Positions 22,367-34,003 of a stretch of 64,000 nt of DNA are shown piece after piece. The stretch comes from Xenorhabdus nematophila ATCC 19061 (GTDB lineage Bacteria > Pseudomonadota > Gammaproteobacteria > Enterobacterales > Enterobacteriaceae). Under the pieces are notes generated by a model. The model was not told the origin of the DNA. It did no database searches and saw nothing but the letters and a program-made list of their open reading frames with translations. The stretch spans positions 3,938,701 to 4,002,700 of the forward strand of contig NC_014228.1 of NCBI RefSeq assembly GCF_000252955.1, in the 5' to 3' direction. The stretch's first letter is position 1. Each line of letters begins with the position of its first letter. Made by a program: the position numbers and the translations under genes.

Positions 22367-22987
22367 ATGCAAAAACTACATCGATTATTTATCCTGTTAC
22401 TGGGTTTCACACTCCCACTCTCTGTACATGCTGAGGAAAAACGTTATGTTTCTGATGAGCTGTCAGCTTACATTCGTAGCGGCCCAAGCATTCAAAACCG
22501 TATCCTCGGCTCGTTGAATGCGGGTGAGGAAGTCACCTTAATCAGCCCAAAATCAGAAAATGGATTTATACAGATAAAAGACCGCAAAGGACGCACAAGC
22601 TGGATACTCTCCAGTGAGATCAGCCCTATTCCAAGCCTGCGTGAACGCATTCCCACCATGGAACAGCAGATCAAAACACTGACTGATAATCTGGCAAATA
22701 TTGATGATACGTGGAATAAACGTACCGCAGAGTTGCAAAATAAGGTGGCGACCAGCGATAAGATCATCAGTGATCTGAAAAAAGAGAATGCTCAACTCCA
22801 GAGTAAACTCACCGTTGCTGAGAAAAAGGTAGAAATTGCCAACTTACAACTGGATGACAGACAAAGAGAAATTATTTTGCAGTGGTTTATGTATGGCGGT
22901 GGGGTTGCAGGAATTGGCTTACTTTTAGGGCTTCTGCTGCCACATATGATCCCACGCCGTAAAAAGAAAGATCGCTGGATGAGCTGA
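22367..22987 (+). CDS. ygiM: YgiM, SH3-domain membrane protein
   Basis: 206 residues of the TIGR04211 SH3/signal-transduction family. There is a signal peptide (1-22, ending VHA), a bacterial SH3b domain (about 25-95), a coiled coil (about 100-170) and a C-terminal transmembrane helix ([21 protein letters not shown]) followed by a basic RRKKKDR tail. The function is not established. It precedes cca by 16 bp, so the two are probably co-transcribed. Confidence 0.93.
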   Translation: MQKLHRLFILLLGFTLPLSVHAEEKRYVSDELSAYIRSGPSIQNRILGSLNAGEEVTLISPKSENGFIQIKDRKGRTSWILSSEISPIPSLRERIPTMEQQIKTLTDNLANIDDTWNKRTAELQNKVATSDKIISDLKKENAQLQSKLTVAEKKVEIANLQLDDRQREIILQWFMYGGGVAGIGLLLGLLLPHMIPRRKKKDRWMS

Positions 22988-23003
22988 TTTTAAGGAAAGA
23001 AGA

Positions 23004-24176
23004 GTGAAAATCTATTTGGTTGGCGGCGCAGTTCGCGATCAACTATTGGAGCTGCCTGTCACCGAAAGGGACTGGGTTGTCGTTGGTGGCAACCCAGAAG
23101 CGCTTCTGTCACAAGGATATCAACAAGTCGGGAAAGATTTCCCCGTTTTCCTGCATCCTGAAACCCACGAAGAGTACGCTCTGGCACGCACAGAGAGAAA
23201 ATCAGGTCAGGGATATACCGGTTTTACCTGTTATGCCGCTCCCGATGTCACGTTGGAAGAAGATCTGTTGCGTCGTGATTTAACCATTAATGCCATTGCA
23301 CAAACCGCAGAAGGTGAAGTCATCGATCCCTATCATGGCGTTGATGATCTCAATAATCGGACTTTACGCCATGTCTCAGCGGCATTTTCAGAAGATCCGT
23401 TGCGTGTCCTGCGTTTGGCGCGTTTCGCCGCCCGCTTTTCTCATTTGGGATTTTCAATCGCACCGGAAACGCAATCACTCATCACAGAAATAGCGGCAAG
23501 CGGTGAATTGTCATCATTAACCCCTGAACGAGTCTGGCGGGAAACAGAAAAAGCCCTGACATCACAATCACCACACGTTTACTTTCAGGTTCTGCGTGAT
23601 TGCGGCGCACTGGCCGTACTTTTTCCCGAAATCGACCACTTGTTTAATATTCCTGTGCAAGAAAAAACTCACAGCAACCGTAATGCCGGATTTCATTCAT
23701 TACACGTGTTGCGGATGGCCACGCAACTAAGTAACGTGATCGACATCCGTTTCGCCGCACTGTGTAGCCATATCGGCAGCACTCCGGCAAAACAGATGTG
23801 CGAACGGCTACGCATTCCCAACTCAGTACGTGATTTAGCCCTGATTGTGACGCAATATCACCCTTGGGTGCATACCGTAGAACAACGTCTCCCGGAAGAG
23901 CTGTTGACTTTATTTAATGCGGTGGATGCCTGGCGCAAGCCACAACGCATTGAGCAATTAATTATCTGTAGTGAAGCAGACAGCCGTGGATACACGGATT
24001 CAAACATCCAGCCCTATCCGCAAGGGAAATATTTACGCGCAGTATTTGCCATTGCCAGTCAGGCAAACGTTCAGGAAGTGATTGCCCGTGGATTTCAGGG
24101 CGCGGAAATTCGCTCAGAGTTAGAACGTCAACGGCATATTGCCATCACAGAGTGGAAAAAACGTTCAGGAAATTAA
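23004..24176 (+). CDS. cca: CCA-adding tRNA nucleotidyltransferase with degenerate HD domain
   Basis: 390 residues (E. coli 412). It adds the 3' CCA to tRNA. The class II nucleotidyltransferase head is intact: GGAVRDQLL, the ERDWVVVG strand, [10 protein letters not shown] and [15 protein letters not shown]. The C-terminal HD region is altered. Where E. coli has CHDLGK, this protein has CSHIGS, and the following segment with the HHGHG motif is missing, which accounts for the shorter length. CCA addition should persist; the 2',3'-cyclic phosphodiesterase, 2'-nucleotidase and phosphatase activities of the HD domain should not. Confidence 0.95.
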   Translation: MKIYLVGGAVRDQLLELPVTERDWVVVGGNPEALLSQGYQQVGKDFPVFLHPETHEEYALARTERKSGQGYTGFTCYAAPDVTLEEDLLRRDLTINAIAQTAEGEVIDPYHGVDDLNNRTLRHVSAAFSEDPLRVLRLARFAARFSHLGFSIAPETQSLITEIAASGELSSLTPERVWRETEKALTSQSPHVYFQVLRDCGALAVLFPEIDHLFNIPVQEKTHSNRNAGFHSLHVLRMATQLSNVIDIRFAALCSHIGSTPAKQMCERLRIPNSVRDLALIVTQYHPWVHTVEQRLPEELLTLFNAVDAWRKPQRIEQLIICSEADSRGYTDSNIQPYPQGKYLRAVFAIASQANVQEVIARGFQGAEIRSELERQRHIAITEWKKRSGN

Positions 24177-24197
24177 TTTCTGATGATAAATGCAAGC

Positions 24198-24230
24198 GCC
24201 CCAAATCATCCATAAATTGGGGCACCTTTT
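24198..24230. terminator. Terminator between cca and folB
   Basis: GCCCCAA/TTGGGGC stem with a 12-nt loop, followed on the plus strand by a TTTT run. It serves convergent genes. bacA, which lies here in E. coli, is absent from the 82-bp gap. Confidence 0.7.
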
Positions 24231-24258
24231 CTGAAATCAGCCCAAAAACGCTGATCAA

Positions 24259-24612
24259 TTAACTCGCTCTGCGCTCAATCACTACGCCAACACTTTTTGC
24301 CTGTGCGACGGCGCCGGGTTTACTGACTTTGATCTTCACCCAGGGTGAATGAAATTGATTCAGCAAGATATTCGCGACTTCTTCTGCCACCCGCTCGACC
24401 AACGCAAAACGCTGGTTTTCCACCCGCTCAATCACGGCTTCACTGACCCTGGCATAGTCCAGGCAGTGTTCAACATTATCACTGGCGGAAGCACATTTGT
24501 TATCCCATCCCATTTCGATATCGAACACTAATTTCTGTTTAATCGTTTGTTCCCAATCATAAACACCAATAGTGGTCACCACCGTTAATTCTTCAATAAA
24601 TACGATATCCAT
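24259..24612 (-). CDS. folB: Dihydroneopterin aldolase (FolB)
   Basis: 117 residues from the ATG at 24612 ([22 protein letters not shown]); a GTG one codon earlier is possible. It converts dihydroneopterin to 6-hydroxymethyl-dihydropterin in folate synthesis. The conserved TTIGVYDWE and VERVAEEVA segments and the C-terminal KVSKPGAV with the catalytic Lys are present. It is divergent from plsY. Confidence 0.96.
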   Translation of the reverse strand: MDIVFIEELTVVTTIGVYDWEQTIKQKLVFDIEMGWDNKCASASDNVEHCLDYARVSEAVIERVENQRFALVERVAEEVANILLNQFHSPWVKIKVSKPGAVAQAKSVGVVIERRAS

Positions 24613-24720
24613 CACGACCCTTCCCCCTTTTTCGGTTCGCCAGATACCACTTCTGGCGAAATGTGCGTATTATCCATCGTTAGGCTTAAGAAAACGACTC
24701 TTATTCATTGGAGATATCTT

Positions 24721-25374
24721 ATGAGTGCAATCGCGCTTGGCATGATCATCTTCGCGTACTTATGTGGCTCTATATCCAGCGCGATATTGATATGCCGTTT
24801 GGCAAGGCTTCCCGATCCTCGTCAACATGGTTCCGGTAATCCTGGGGCAACAAATGTATTGCGCATAGGTGGAAAATGGGCTGCATTAGCAGTACTCATT
24901 TTTGATGTCCTAAAAGGGCTGGTTCCGGTTTGGCTGGCATATAAACTCAGTATTTCACCCTTTTATTTAGGCATTACTGCCATTGCTGCCTGTCTGGGGC
25001 ATATTTACCCGATATTTTTCCATTTCAAGGGTGGGAAAGGGGTTGCAACCGCCTTTGGTGCCATTGCTGCCATCGGTTGGGATCTCATGGGATTAATAAC
25101 CGGCACATGGCTGATGACAGTACTGTTAAGCGGTTATTCTTCGTTGGGAGCCATCGTCAGCGCACTGGTCGCTCCTTTCTACGTCTGGTGGTTTAAACCG
25201 GAATTCACCTTTCCTGTCGCGATGTTGTCCTGTTTAGTGTTAGTACGCCACCACGATAACATTCAGCGTCTCTGGCGTGGTCAAGAAAGCCGTATCTGGC
25301 AGAAATTGAGAAAAAAACAGGAAATGACGGATAAAGAAAAAGTTCAGGCAACAAAAGAACAACAAGACGATTAA
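24721..25374 (+). CDS. plsY: Glycerol-3-phosphate acyltransferase PlsY
   Basis: 217 residues from the ATG at 24721, preceded by GGAG. The frame is open upstream, but homologues start at MSAIALGM. PlsY transfers an acyl group from acyl-phosphate to glycerol 3-phosphate at the inner membrane. About five transmembrane helices are visible, plus the three cytoplasmic motifs: [26 protein letters not shown] and [10 protein letters not shown]. The C-terminal 20 residues are charged and unrelated to catalysis. Confidence 0.96.
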   Translation: MSAIALGMIIFAYLCGSISSAILICRLARLPDPRQHGSGNPGATNVLRIGGKWAALAVLIFDVLKGLVPVWLAYKLSISPFYLGITAIAACLGHIYPIFFHFKGGKGVATAFGAIAAIGWDLMGLITGTWLMTVLLSGYSSLGAIVSALVAPFYVWWFKPEFTFPVAMLSCLVLVRHHDNIQRLWRGQESRIWQKLRKKQEMTDKEKVQATKEQQDD

Positions 25375-25682
25375 ATCAGCAGGCCCCGGCAAGGGGCTCC
25401 CTTCACTCATTAAAATATCCTGCTCTCATTATTTGCCATAATTCCTCCTATTTTCCCAAATAACATCACCGTTGGCGTTTTCATTACCATGAAAAACAGG
25501 CGGTAATATCAAATTAACCCATAAAATCCATATTTGTAATTATAAATATGACATAAGATTATTTATATCATCTTTCATTCTTTTGTAAGAATGATGGTAT
25601 TTCTCGAGACACTATTATTTTTAACCCAAATAGTACACTAAATTTATAGTGCAAAAAGAAAACTATCTGTAAAGGGGGTTTT
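25375..25682. other. Non-coding gap between plsY and the alcohol dehydrogenase
   Basis: 308 bp. A GC hairpin (GCCCC/GGGGC, 25383-25397) just after plsY may terminate it. The rest is AT-rich and probably holds the promoter of the next gene; I could not define a convincing -35/-10 pair. Confidence 0.5.
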
Positions 25683-26723
25683 ATGAAAGCACTTGTTTAT
25701 CACGGAGCAGGCCAAAAACATTGGGAAGAAAAATCACTGCCTCAAATTATTGAACCAACTGATGCAGTTGTTCGCATTATTAAAACCACCATCTGTGGGA
25801 CAGATTTACATATTCTCAAAGGGGATGTTCCAACAGTAAATAAAGGCCGGATTTTAGGTCATGAAGGCATTGGAATTGTTGAAAGCATCGGGAAATCGGT
25901 CCGTAATATCAAAGTGGGAGATAAAGTCATTATCTCTTGTATCACCGTTTGTGGTAGTTGTCGTTACTGCAAGCGCCAGCTTTATTCACACTGCGATGAT
26001 GGTGGCTGGATACTGGGACATAAAATTGATGGCACTCAAGCTGAACAAGTACGCATCCCTCATGCTGATAACAGCTTGCATCGTTTACCAGAAGGGATAA
26101 ATGAAGAAGCAGCCTTGATGCTCAGTGATATCTTGCCAACCGGGCTTGAAATCGGTGTTATCAATGGGAAAGTTCAACCCGGCCATACCATTGCTCTGAT
26201 CGGTGCCGGTCCCGTTGGTCTTTCTGCACTTCTGGCATCACAATTCTATTCTCCAGCGCATATCATTATGATTGATACCGATGATAATCGCCTTCATGTC
26301 GCCCAGCAGTTTGGGGCTAACACAATCATCAACCCAGCACACCAAAATGTCGTGGAAAACATTCAGAAAATCACTGACGGAATGGGAGTCGATGTCGCGA
26401 TTGAATGTGTCGGTCTGCCCGCAACATTCAAAATATGTCAGGATATCATCACTGCGGGTGGATATATTGCCAACGTTGGTGTTCACGGAAAATCCGTCGA
26501 ATTACATCTGGAAGAACTTTGGATTAAAAACGTGACGATTACTACCGGCCTGGTGAACACAAGCAGCACACCTATGCTACTGAAAAGCGTTCAATCCGGT
26601 AAAATCTCACCTGAAAAACTGGTGACGCATCGCTATCCATTGAGTGAAATTGAAACCGCTTATGAGGTGTTTAGTCATGCCGCTCAGGAAAAAGCATTAA
26701 AGATTGTTTTAACTGCAAAATAA
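25683..26723 (+). CDS. Zinc-dependent alcohol dehydrogenase (MDR family)
   Basis: 346 residues with a strong AAAGGGGG ribosome-binding site. It is a medium-chain zinc-dependent dehydrogenase. Catalytic zinc ligands lie in TTICGTDLHI (Cys) and GHEGIG (His-Glu). The four structural-zinc cysteines are in CGSCRYCKRQLYSHC. The NAD(P)-binding Rossmann motif is GAGPVGLSALLA. The substrate cannot be told from sequence. It stands alone between plsY and tsaD, a position where E. coli has other genes, so it is an insertion relative to E. coli. Confidence 0.88.
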   Translation: MKALVYHGAGQKHWEEKSLPQIIEPTDAVVRIIKTTICGTDLHILKGDVPTVNKGRILGHEGIGIVESIGKSVRNIKVGDKVIISCITVCGSCRYCKRQLYSHCDDGGWILGHKIDGTQAEQVRIPHADNSLHRLPEGINEEAALMLSDILPTGLEIGVINGKVQPGHTIALIGAGPVGLSALLASQFYSPAHIIMIDTDDNRLHVAQQFGANTIINPAHQNVVENIQKITDGMGVDVAIECVGLPATFKICQDIITAGGYIANVGVHGKSVELHLEELWIKNVTITTGLVNTSSTPMLLKSVQSGKISPEKLVTHRYPLSEIETAYEVFSHAAQEKALKIVLTAK

Positions 26724-26725
26724 CC

Positions 26726-26755
26726 GCAGGAAGGGGGAATTTATCCCCTTCCTGC
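26726..26755 (+). terminator. Stem-loop after the alcohol dehydrogenase
   Basis: An 11-bp perfect stem (GCAGGAAGGGG / CCCCTTCCTGC) with an 8-nt loop begins 2 bp after the stop codon. The T-run is lacking, so it could be a terminator or an RNA-stabilising hairpin. Confidence 0.6.
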
Positions 26756-27180
26756 CAAAATAAGTTATATTTTTTTCAAAAGCTAAATTGTGTCTATATA
26801 TCAGCAAAGAATGACGTTCCGGTGAGTTATTAGAGTAATGCAATTCGTTCAGGTTACATTTAACTCTTTCCTTTAAAAATATCTCAAGATGTTATTTTAC
26901 CTTATATGAGAATATCCTTTTTTAAAAAAATCGTTTTAAGTGAATAAAAATGATAAAAAACGGAAAGATAGCATGAATAAAAAAGCTTATTTAATTTTAT
27001 TGTTCGCATGAAATATAACTTATTGGCAGATATTGAAATAATGCAATTTATACAAATTAATCATTGGTCCAATAGATTTAAAGTTGCAGCTTAATCAATA
27101 ACATCAGCGAGTTGATATATCAAAAATAAAAAAGGCTGAGTACCAGCGGCAACCAGCCATATTATTCAGTGAATTCTTTA
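26756..27180. other. AT-rich non-coding gap before tsaD
   Basis: 425 bp, strongly AT-rich, between convergent genes. I see no gene, RNA or repeat I can support. Confidence 0.5.
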
Positions 27181-28218
27181 TCATTTCTTCAATGCAGGAA
27201 GATCAGCCAATGGCCATCGTGCTTTTACCGTCACACCCAATTCACCCGCAGTTTCTCCCTGCAAACGGATCATGCCGGCCAGTGCGATCATCGCTCCATT
27301 GTCAGTGCAAAATTCAGGACGGGCATAAAAAACTTCGCCTCCCAGCTTTTCCATAAGCGCCTGCATCTTAGTACGCAATGTACCATTTGCACTCACTCCT
27401 CCCGCCATCACCAACCGCTTGAACCCTGTCTGTTCCAGTGCTCGCTTACACTTAATCGCCAGTGTATCTACGACGGCATCTTCAAAAGCACGGGCAATAT
27501 CAGCCTTGGTTTGTTCATCTTCGGCAATGTCATGACCACAGATGTTGCTGCGGATGGTATTGGCAGCAAACGTTTTCAGGCCGGAGAAGCTGAAATCCAG
27601 CCCCGGACGATCAGTCATTGGGCGAGGGAAAACAAAACGGCCCGTTTTACCCTGCTGTGCCATGCGGGAAAGTACCGGACCACCGGGATAATCCAATCCG
27701 AGCAGTTTCGCCGTCTTATCGAAAGCCTCACCTGCGGCATCGTCAATGGATTCACCCAACAATTGATACTCACCAATTCCCGTCACGCTGATAAGCTGGG
27801 TATGACCGCCAGAAACCAGCAAAGCAACAAAAGGAAATTCCGGGCTGTTCTCTTCCAGCATCGGTGCCAACAAATGGCCTTCCATATGATGTACGGGAAT
27901 CGCCGGCACATTCCAGGCAAATGCCAGTGAACGCCCAATCGTTGCCCCAACCAACAGTGCACCAACCAGACCAGGACCGGCCGTATATGCAACAGCGTCA
28001 ATATCTTTACTTGTCAGCCCCGCTTCTTTCAACGCAGCCTGAATCAAGGGAACCGTTTTACGGATGTGGTCACGGGACGCCAGTTCAGGCACAACACCAC
28101 CATAATCGGCATGTAGCTTGACCTGACTGTACAATTGATTCGCTAATAGACCGGCTTTGTCATCATAAATTGCGATTCCGGTTTCATCGCAGGACGTTTC
28201 TATACCTAAAACTCGCAT
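27181..28218 (-). CDS. tsaD: tRNA threonylcarbamoyladenosine transferase subunit TsaD
   Basis: 345 residues. It transfers threonylcarbamoyl to A37 of ANN-decoding tRNAs, working with TsaB and TsaE. The N-terminus [20 protein letters not shown], the metal-binding HHMEGH, the LVSGGHTQL nucleotide motif and the GGVSANG segment are all intact. It is divergent from rpsU, as in E. coli. Confidence 0.97.
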   Translation of the reverse strand: MRVLGIETSCDETGIAIYDDKAGLLANQLYSQVKLHADYGGVVPELASRDHIRKTVPLIQAALKEAGLTSKDIDAVAYTAGPGLVGALLVGATIGRSLAFAWNVPAIPVHHMEGHLLAPMLEENSPEFPFVALLVSGGHTQLISVTGIGEYQLLGESIDDAAGEAFDKTAKLLGLDYPGGPVLSRMAQQGKTGRFVFPRPMTDRPGLDFSFSGLKTFAANTIRSNICGHDIAEDEQTKADIARAFEDAVVDTLAIKCKRALEQTGFKRLVMAGGVSANGTLRTKMQALMEKLGGEVFYARPEFCTDNGAMIALAGMIRLQGETAGELGVTVKARWPLADLPALKK

Positions 28219-28870
<652 letters not shown>

Positions 28871-28923
28871 TCCTTGCGGTCAATCCGCTTAGTGGTTGTA
28901 TTAACAAACTACTGCAGTTAAAG

Positions 28924-28956
28924 GCCGTGCTTTCCCAGAGAAAGCGCGGCTTATTC
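28924..28956 (+). terminator. Attenuating terminator between rpsU and dnaG
   Basis: An 11-bp stem (GCCGTGCTTTC / GAAAGCGCGGC) with a 5-nt loop and a weak TTATTCT tail. It corresponds to the partial terminator T1 that lowers dnaG expression relative to rpsU in E. coli. Confidence 0.75.
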
Positions 28957-28984
28957 TCGTTCATCAACAGGCGTAAAAGGGCTT

Positions 28985-30733
28985 ATGGCTGGACGAATTC
29001 CACGCGCATTTATCAATGATTTATTAGCCAGAACCGATATCATTGATTTGATCGATGTCAGGGTGCCTCTCAAAAAGAAAGGCAAAAACCATCAAGCGTG
29101 CTGTCCTTTCCATAACGAAAAAACCCCTTCATTCACCGTTAATGGCGATAAACAGTTTTACCATTGCTTCGGCTGTGGCGCACATGGCAACGCGATTGAT
29201 TTTCTGATGAATTACGACAGGCTGGACTTTGTCGAATCCATCGAGGAACTGGCCGCGATACATGGGCTTGAAGTGCCCTACGAAGCAGGCTCTGGTGGCG
29301 GTCAAATCGAACGTCACCAAAGGCAAAATCTTTACCAGTTGATGGATAAGCTCAACAGCTTCTATCAACATTCACTGAGTACACCCACAGCCCAGTCAGC
29401 ACAACAATATCTGACTCAGCGTGGACTCAGTGAAGAGATCACTCAGCGTTTTGCCATTGGTTTTGCTCCGGCAGGATGGGATAACGTCCTGAAGCGCTTC
29501 GCCCATAATGTTGAAGATCGCAAACAGCTAAACGATGCAGGAATGCTGGTTACGAACGATAATGGCCGGACTTATGACCGTTTTCGTGAACGTGTGATGT
29601 TCCCCATTCGCGATCGCCGTGGCCGTGTCATTGCCTTCGGGGGGCGTGTACTGGGAGATGCACTTCCCAAATATCTGAACTCACCGGAAACAGAAATTTT
29701 CCATAAAGGCCGCCAATTATATGGCCTCTATGAAGCCCAACAGAATCACGATACGCTTTCAAGGCTATTGGTGGTTGAAGGCTATATGGATGTTGTTGCG
29801 CTGGCCCAGTTTGGCATTGACTATGCCGTGGCTTCACTGGGAACATCCACAACAGCCGAACACATTCAGTTACTCTTTCGGACAACAGATAGTGTTATTT
29901 GTTGTTATGACGGTGACCGTGCTGGTCGCGACGCCGCATGGCGGTCGCTGGAAACCGCACTCCCCTATCTGAATGATGGACGGCAATTACGTTTTATGTT
30001 CTTGCCTGATGGCGAAGATCCAGATTCACTGGTGCGCAAAGAAGGACAAGAGGCTTTCGAGCAGAGAATGGAAAAGGCATTAACCTTATCAGAATTTTTG
30101 TTCGAGTCTCTATTGCCACAAATCGATTTAAGCACCCCGGAAGGTGCCACTAAACTCAGTTCGCTGGCCATGCCGCTGATTAGTCAGATTCCGGGAGAAG
30201 CATTGCGGTTCTATTTGCTCCAGGAAATTGGAAGGTTACTTGGCATACCTGATACAACACAATTGGAACGATCTTTAGCAAAACTTGTCAAAAAAGATAC
30301 CAGTACATATCAGGCGCTAAAACTGAAACCAACAACAATGCGAATTCTGATCGCATTGCTGGTGCAGAATCCGCATTTAGCGACATTAGTTCCTTCATTA
30401 CAAGGAATGTTTTCTGCTCAGATAGCGGGATTGCCGTTATTTATTGAGCTTGTCGACACATGCCTTGCTCAACCAGGTTTAACAACCGGGCAGCTTTTGG
30501 AGCAATATCGCGATAATAAATACGCAAAACAGCTTGAAAAACTCGCTGCATGGAACGATATACAAATAGAAGAAATTGCTGAAAAAACTTTCAGTGATGC
30601 GTTGAGCCATCTTTTTGCATCAGCGCTGAATGAACGTTTTAATTTCCTGATGGCTAAAGAAAGAACTGAAGGTCTGACACCGGAAGAACGTAAAGAAGTC
30701 TGGCTGATTTCTGAATCCAGTGCGAGGAAATAA
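28985..30733 (+). CDS. dnaG: DNA primase (DnaG)
   Basis: 582 residues. It makes RNA primers at the replication fork. The zinc ribbon CCPFHNEKTPSF...YHCFGCG is at about 40-65. The Toprim core has LVVEGYMDVVALAQ and CCYDGDRAGRDAAWR. The C-terminal DnaB-binding domain covers about the last 140 residues. It lies between rpsU and rpoD as expected. Confidence 0.98.
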   Translation: MAGRIPRAFINDLLARTDIIDLIDVRVPLKKKGKNHQACCPFHNEKTPSFTVNGDKQFYHCFGCGAHGNAIDFLMNYDRLDFVESIEELAAIHGLEVPYEAGSGGGQIERHQRQNLYQLMDKLNSFYQHSLSTPTAQSAQQYLTQRGLSEEITQRFAIGFAPAGWDNVLKRFAHNVEDRKQLNDAGMLVTNDNGRTYDRFRERVMFPIRDRRGRVIAFGGRVLGDALPKYLNSPETEIFHKGRQLYGLYEAQQNHDTLSRLLVVEGYMDVVALAQFGIDYAVASLGTSTTAEHIQLLFRTTDSVICCYDGDRAGRDAAWRSLETALPYLNDGRQLRFMFLPDGEDPDSLVRKEGQEAFEQRMEKALTLSEFLFESLLPQIDLSTPEGATKLSSLAMPLISQIPGEALRFYLLQEIGRLLGIPDTTQLERSLAKLVKKDTSTYQALKLKPTTMRILIALLVQNPHLATLVPSLQGMFSAQIAGLPLFIELVDTCLAQPGLTTGQLLEQYRDNKYAKQLEKLAAWNDIQIEEIAEKTFSDALSHLFASALNERFNFLMAKERTEGLTPEERKEVWLISESSARK

Positions 30734-31045
30734 GAATCTGCTTCAACAAAACTATATTGCTTAGCTCATTCAATACGTTGGTATACATAATATTTTTGAT
30801 ACAGATATGTCTTGATAAAATATAGTTTGATGAAATATAGCTTGAGAAACAGGTTTTAAACCAAGATTAAGATCACTGATACCGAATTCACGGCTTAAGT
30901 GCCGCATTAGGCAGGGAGATAGCCCTGTAATTGCCGTTATTGTGGGCAGCGGCAATACAATGAAAACGCCCCTAAATGTTATTGTTGGCATATTTGTTTC
31001 GCCGACCGAACACCAACCAATACTCTGAAGTGTGGATACCGTCTT
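30734..31045. other. Non-coding gap between dnaG and rpoD
   Basis: 312 bp. A minus-strand 94-codon frame crosses it and overlaps the rpoD start, but it has no family resemblance and is probably chance. Internal rpoD promoters are expected here and within dnaG. Confidence 0.5.
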
Positions 31046-32896
31046 ATGGAGCAAAACCCGCAGTCACAGCTAAAGCTACTTGTCACCCGAGGTAAGGAGC
31101 AAGGCTATCTGACCTATGCTGAGGTCAATGACCATCTGCCGGAAGATATCGTCGATTCTGATCAGATAGAAGATATCATCCAAATGATCAATGACATGGG
31201 CATCCAGGTAATGGAAGAAGCACCTGATGCTGATGATCTCATGTTGGCAGAAAACACAAACGACACCGACGAAGACGCGGCGGAAGCAGCTGCGCAAGTG
31301 TTATCCAGCGTCGAGTCAGAAATCGGTCGTACCACCGATCCGGTTCGCATGTACATGCGTGAAATGGGCACGGTGGAACTACTGACTCGTGAAGGTGAGA
31401 TTGACATTGCAAAGCGCATTGAAGATGGCATCAACCAAGTACAGTGCTCCGTTGCCGAATACCCTGAAGCGATCACCTACCTGCTGGAGCAGTACGATCG
31501 CGTCGAAGCAGGCGAAAGCCGCCTGTCTGATTTGATCACGGGTTTCGTTGATCCTAATGCAGAAGAAGATCTCGCACCAACCGCCACTCACGTTGGCTCA
31601 GAACTTCCTAAGGAAGAACTCGACGACGATGATGACGAGGAAGACGAAGATCGTGATGATGATTCAGACAGCGAAAATGATAACAGCATCGATCCTGAAT
31701 TGGCTCGTCAGAAGTTTCAGGAACTGCGGACACAATATGAAATTACGCGTCAGGCAATCAAAAGTTACGGACGCAGCAATCCAAATACTGCCGCAGAAAT
31801 ATTGACCCTGTCTGAAGTATTCAAACAATTCCGTTTAGTACCAAAACAGTTTGATTATCTGGTTAACAACATGCGTTCCATGATGGATCGTGTACGTCTT
31901 CAAGAACGTCAAATCATGAAGATGTGTGTTGAGCAGTGCAAAATGCCGAAGAAAAACTTCATCACGCTGTTCTCTGGCAATGAAACTACGGATACTTGGT
32001 TCACCGCTGCAAAAGCAATGAACAAACCGTGGTCTAATAAGTTGCTGGAAATCGAAGAGGAAGTTATGCGCAGCTTACAAAAGTTGCGCCAAATCGAAGA
32101 AGAAACTGGCCTGACCATTGAACAGGTCAAAGATATCAACCGTCGCATGTCAATCGGTGAAGCGAAAGCCCGCCGTGCGAAAAAAGAGATGGTTGAGGCC
32201 AACTTACGTCTGGTTATTTCGATTGCGAAGAAATACACCAACCGTGGTCTGCAATTCCTCGACCTGATTCAGGAAGGTAATATCGGCCTGATGAAAGCCG
32301 TTGATAAATTTGAATACCGTCGTGGTTACAAATTCTCAACTTACGCAACATGGTGGATCCGTCAGGCAATCACCCGTTCTATCGCAGATCAGGCACGTAC
32401 CATCCGTATTCCGGTACATATGATTGAAACTATTAACAAACTCAATCGTATTTCCCGTCAGATGTTGCAGGAAATGGGTCGTGAACCTTCACCGGAAGAA
32501 CTGGCAGAACGTATGATGATGCCAGAAGATAAGATCCGCAAAGTACTGAAAATCGCCAAAGAGCCTATCTCAATGGAAACACCGGTGGGTGATGATGAAG
32601 ATTCGCATCTGGGTGATTTTATCGAGGATACAACGCTTGAACTGCCTCTGGATTCTGCAACTTCAGAAAGCTTGCGTTCTGCAACGCACGATGTGCTTGC
32701 TGGGCTGACCGCACGTGAAGCAAAAGTTTTGCGTATGCGTTTTGGTATCGATATGAACACTGACCATACATTGGAAGAAGTGGGTAAACAATTTGACGTT
32801 ACCCGCGAGCGTATTCGTCAGATCGAAGCTAAGGCTCTGCGTAAACTGCGTCATCCAAGCCGTTCTGAAGTACTGCGCAGCTTCCTTGATGACTAA
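31046..32896 (+). CDS. rpoD: RNA polymerase sigma-70 factor (RpoD)
   Basis: 616 residues. It is the primary sigma factor. Region 1.1 is at the N-terminus, followed by region 1.2, then a non-conserved region with a long acidic stretch ([16 protein letters not shown] around residue 195). Region 2 has [20 protein letters not shown] and [13 protein letters not shown]. Region 4 ends with the helix-turn-helix [20 protein letters not shown]. It is the last gene of the rpsU-dnaG-rpoD operon. Confidence 0.98.
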   Translation: MEQNPQSQLKLLVTRGKEQGYLTYAEVNDHLPEDIVDSDQIEDIIQMINDMGIQVMEEAPDADDLMLAENTNDTDEDAAEAAAQVLSSVESEIGRTTDPVRMYMREMGTVELLTREGEIDIAKRIEDGINQVQCSVAEYPEAITYLLEQYDRVEAGESRLSDLITGFVDPNAEEDLAPTATHVGSELPKEELDDDDDEEDEDRDDDSDSENDNSIDPELARQKFQELRTQYEITRQAIKSYGRSNPNTAAEILTLSEVFKQFRLVPKQFDYLVNNMRSMMDRVRLQERQIMKMCVEQCKMPKKNFITLFSGNETTDTWFTAAKAMNKPWSNKLLEIEEEVMRSLQKLRQIEEETGLTIEQVKDINRRMSIGEAKARRAKKEMVEANLRLVISIAKKYTNRGLQFLDLIQEGNIGLMKAVDKFEYRRGYKFSTYATWWIRQAITRSIADQARTIRIPVHMIETINKLNRISRQMLQEMGREPSPEELAERMMMPEDKIRKVLKIAKEPISMETPVGDDEDSHLGDFIEDTTLELPLDSATSESLRSATHDVLAGLTAREAKVLRMRFGIDMNTDHTLEEVGKQFDVTRERIRQIEAKALRKLRHPSRSEVLRSFLDD

Positions 32897-32920
32897 TCAA
32901 CAAGCTTGCTGATAAATCTA

Positions 32921-32949
32921 AAAGCGTCTGTTTCGGCAGACGCTTTTTT
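32921..32949. terminator. Terminator after rpoD
   Basis: An AAAGCGTCTG / CAGACGCTTT stem with a TTTCGG loop is followed by a run of T. It lies between rpoD and the convergent acetyltransferase, so it may serve both. Confidence 0.88.
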
Positions 32950-32950
32950 A

Positions 32951-33712
32951 TTACTCACGGGCAAAGCCCTGATACTCAAATAACGTCTTAAACCCAATCC
33001 GCTGATATAATCCATTACCATCACAAGCAGCATCTAAATAACACGCAATCGCACCCTTCTGCCTGGCGTCATTCAGCACATAGTTGATCAGGACAGAAGC
33101 GTATCCTTTTCTCTGCTGCTCCACCCGCGTCCCGATATCATCTAAACGAATGTTATTGCCTAACCATGATAAAGTTAAAGCACAGACAGGCTGGTTATCG
33201 ACATACAGGGCATAATGTTGCAACGATTTTCCTGCATCCAATGCAGTCTGATGGCAGGCCTGATACTGCCCTGAAAGTGCGCTTTCTACCGGAATTGCCC
33301 AATCATCCAAACAGCGGTCAACACACCGAATCTCATATTCCACCATTGGTATATCGTTTGACTGCCAACTCAGCAAATCGAGTTTCATACCCGTTGTTAT
33401 ATTATCTTCATCTAATATAAAACCAGCCTGTTGGATAACCTCTAAAGTTTGACTATTTGGCTCCATGGCATAGATCGCAAACGGGATGCTCGTATTCTCA
33501 TCCATCAGCCGAATGCCTTTTTTCAAGTCCTCTGCAACTTGAGCATGATTATCTATAACCAGCAAGAAGTTTAATATGTAGGCCTCAACACCTGTTACAT
33601 AAGCACGGACATTATTGCTGATATACTGATTTATTTTGCTGATAGATGAGTAAAAATAATCTTCAATTTGATGATGAGCCAAAATAGCTAACGACAAATG
33701 ATGTTTATTCAT
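32951..33712 (-). CDS. GNAT family N-acetyltransferase
   Basis: 253 residues. The C-terminal third is a GNAT fold with the acetyl-CoA pyrophosphate loop in TRVEQQRKGYASVLINYVL (Q-x-x-G-x-A type) and a typical ending LYQRIGFKTLFEYQGFARE. The N-terminal part (1-130) is not recognised. The substrate is unknown. It is convergent with rpoD and shares its terminator. Confidence 0.8.
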   Translation of the reverse strand: MNKHHLSLAILAHHQIEDYFYSSISKINQYISNNVRAYVTGVEAYILNFLLVIDNHAQVAEDLKKGIRLMDENTSIPFAIYAMEPNSQTLEVIQQAGFILDEDNITTGMKLDLLSWQSNDIPMVEYEIRCVDRCLDDWAIPVESALSGQYQACHQTALDAGKSLQHYALYVDNQPVCALTLSWLGNNIRLDDIGTRVEQQRKGYASVLINYVLNDARQKGAIACYLDAACDGNGLYQRIGFKTLFEYQGFARE

Positions 33713-34003
33713 ATTAACTTTAACTCACAGACATATTTTTATAAGAAGTAATAAACATAATTGAAAATAAATAAAGAAATAGTGTCAACAAAGCCTTACA
33801 GATTCGAGTATGGACAAAGTATAATAAACAACCAGAAAAATTTACCGGAAAGATAGCCTACATCACTCAAAATAATATTAGATTCCTACCTAATGATTGA
33901 AATACGTTAAAAGATACTGATTATTGTATATAAAATACGCATACGGATTTTTCGGGGCTAGACCTGATACCAAACTGTACCGTATAATCTTCCCCACTTC
34001 ACT

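Noticed and set aside
27169..27930. 253-codon plus-strand frame opposite tsaD
   Set aside because: It is a shadow of tsaD; codon-position patterns belong to the minus-strand gene.
30770..31054. 94-codon minus-strand frame between dnaG and rpoD
   Set aside because: It overlaps the rpoD start, lacks a good ribosome-binding site and is not recognised.
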